Of a stretch of DNA of 64,000 bases, positions 63,686 through 64,000 are shown one piece after another. Position 1 is the first letter of the stretch. Each line of letters opens with the position of its first letter. The stretch comes from Roseiarcus sp963759955. Lineage in GTDB: Bacteria > Pseudomonadota > Alphaproteobacteria > Rhizobiales > Beijerinckiaceae. Both the position numbers and the translations under genes were made by a program. The notes beneath the pieces are model-generated. The model made no database searches. It was given only the letters and a program-made list of their open reading frames with translations, and was not told where the DNA came from. Location of the stretch: assembly GCA_963759955.1 (NCBI GenBank), contig CAVXCA010000082.1:1-64000 (forward strand), given 5' to 3'.

Positions 63686-64000
63686 TCAAAAAATCGCCTT
63701 ACGGTCGATGGGGCGCATCAGACCTTCTTGGGCGACGCTCGCCGCCAGAACGCCGGCGCGGGTGTACAGAAGCCCGCGCGTCAAGCCGCGCGCGCCATGG
63801 GCGTTCGGACTGTCCTGGACGTAGAGAAGCCAATCGTCGGCGCGGAACGGCCTGTGCAGCCACAAGGCGTGATCGAGGCTGGCGAGTTGGAAACGGCCGT
63901 CGGATATCGTGTGGCCGTGCGCGACTAGCGCCGTGTCGAGCAACGTCATGTCCGAGAGATAGGCGAGCGCGGCGCGATGAATGGCGGGGTCGTCCGGCAG
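63686..64000 (-). CDS. tesB: acyl-CoA thioesterase II, C-terminal part (5' end beyond window)
   Basis: The frame entering from the right edge reads DDPAIHRAALAYLSDMTLLDTALVAHGHTISDGRFQLASLDHALWLHRPFRADDWLLYVQDSPNAHGARGLTRGLLYTRAGVLAASVAQEGLMRP, the C-terminal hot-dog domain of TesB. The catalytic Asp lies in SLDHALWLH, and QDSPNAHGARGL with SVAQEG is diagnostic. TesB hydrolyses medium- and long-chain acyl-CoA. Only about 105 codons are within the window. Confidence 0.92.
   Translation of the reverse strand: MPDDPAIHRAALAYLSDMTLLDTALVAHGHTISDGRFQLASLDHALWLHRPFRADDWLLYVQDSPNAHGARGLTRGLLYTRAGVLAASVAQEGLMRPIDRKAIF

Overview
This 64 kb window is GC-rich, densely coded chromosomal DNA from an alphaproteobacterium, most likely of the order Hyphomicrobiales (Rhizobiales), perhaps near the Methylocystaceae/Beijerinckiaceae. 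That rests on the TadD-type pilus lipoprotein, the radA-cvpA-purF order, a complete ccoNOQPGHIS (FixNOQP-GHIS) cluster behind a FixK/FNR box, the sigma-54-type glnK-amtB unit and the dispersed GGCCGGGACAAGCCC hairpin repeats. No diagnostic genus marker (for example pmo, nif or rRNA genes) is present, so the genus is inference. I saw no rRNA, tRNA or CRISPR array.

Layout. 1-3.2 kb: the 5' part of a tadD gene carrying an in-frame amber codon and an IS tip at its start, then an AAA+ ATPase gene flanked by 63-bp direct repeats. 3.2-9.1 kb: small regulators and enzymes (ModE-like repressor, class IV aminotransferase, beta-lactamase-fold hydrolase, a fused HicA-HicB toxin-antitoxin ORF, Nudix hydrolase, M20 peptidase). 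9.2-16.3 kb: Pit-type phosphate transporter, a CvpA-PurF fusion ORF, radA and glgA. 16.4-19.8 kb: two paralogous BON-domain proteins and an orphan periplasmic binding protein. 19.8-24.8 kb: a cobalamin riboswitch followed by btuB-btuF-btuC-btuD, a self-contained vitamin B12 uptake operon. 24.8-28.8 kb: a hypothetical gene, a NarL-type response regulator convergent with a hybrid histidine kinase, and a Crp/Fnr (FixK/FnrN-like) regulator. 28.9-31.65 kb: two 1272-bp IS4-family elements around one copy of a palindromic repeat.

31.8-41.2 kb is the respiratory core: a universal stress protein and the ccoNOQPGHIS operon, encoding the high-affinity cbb3 oxidase (including the small ccoQ and ccoS) with its copper and assembly factors. 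FNR/FixK boxes lie in front of both, so the fnr-like gene 4 kb upstream is a natural candidate regulator. 41.2-47.3 kb mixes a CoA-transferase, a TusE/DsrC-like protein, an IS3 remnant, an outer-membrane barrel, an adenosine-specific-kinase family protein, a hypothetical membrane protein and a structured inverted-repeat element. 47.3-58.8 kb: ilvD, an aldo/keto reductase, two overlapping 2OG-Fe(II) oxygenase-like genes, penicillin acylase family protein, exonuclease III, LolA, a hypothetical protein, a coniferyl-aldehyde-dehydrogenase-like enzyme and an SPW-repeat membrane protein. 58.8-64 kb: ftsK, then amtB and glnK (ammonium uptake and its PII regulator, with a terminator and a -24/-12 promoter), and the 3' part of tesB running off the right edge.

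The most notable observations are the two gene fusions (HicA-HicB with an internal ribosome site, and CvpA-PurF, where PurF's catalytic N-terminal cysteine is buried inside the fusion), the broken tadD, the repeat-targeting IS4 pair and the double-state hairpin element at 45.4-45.5 kb.
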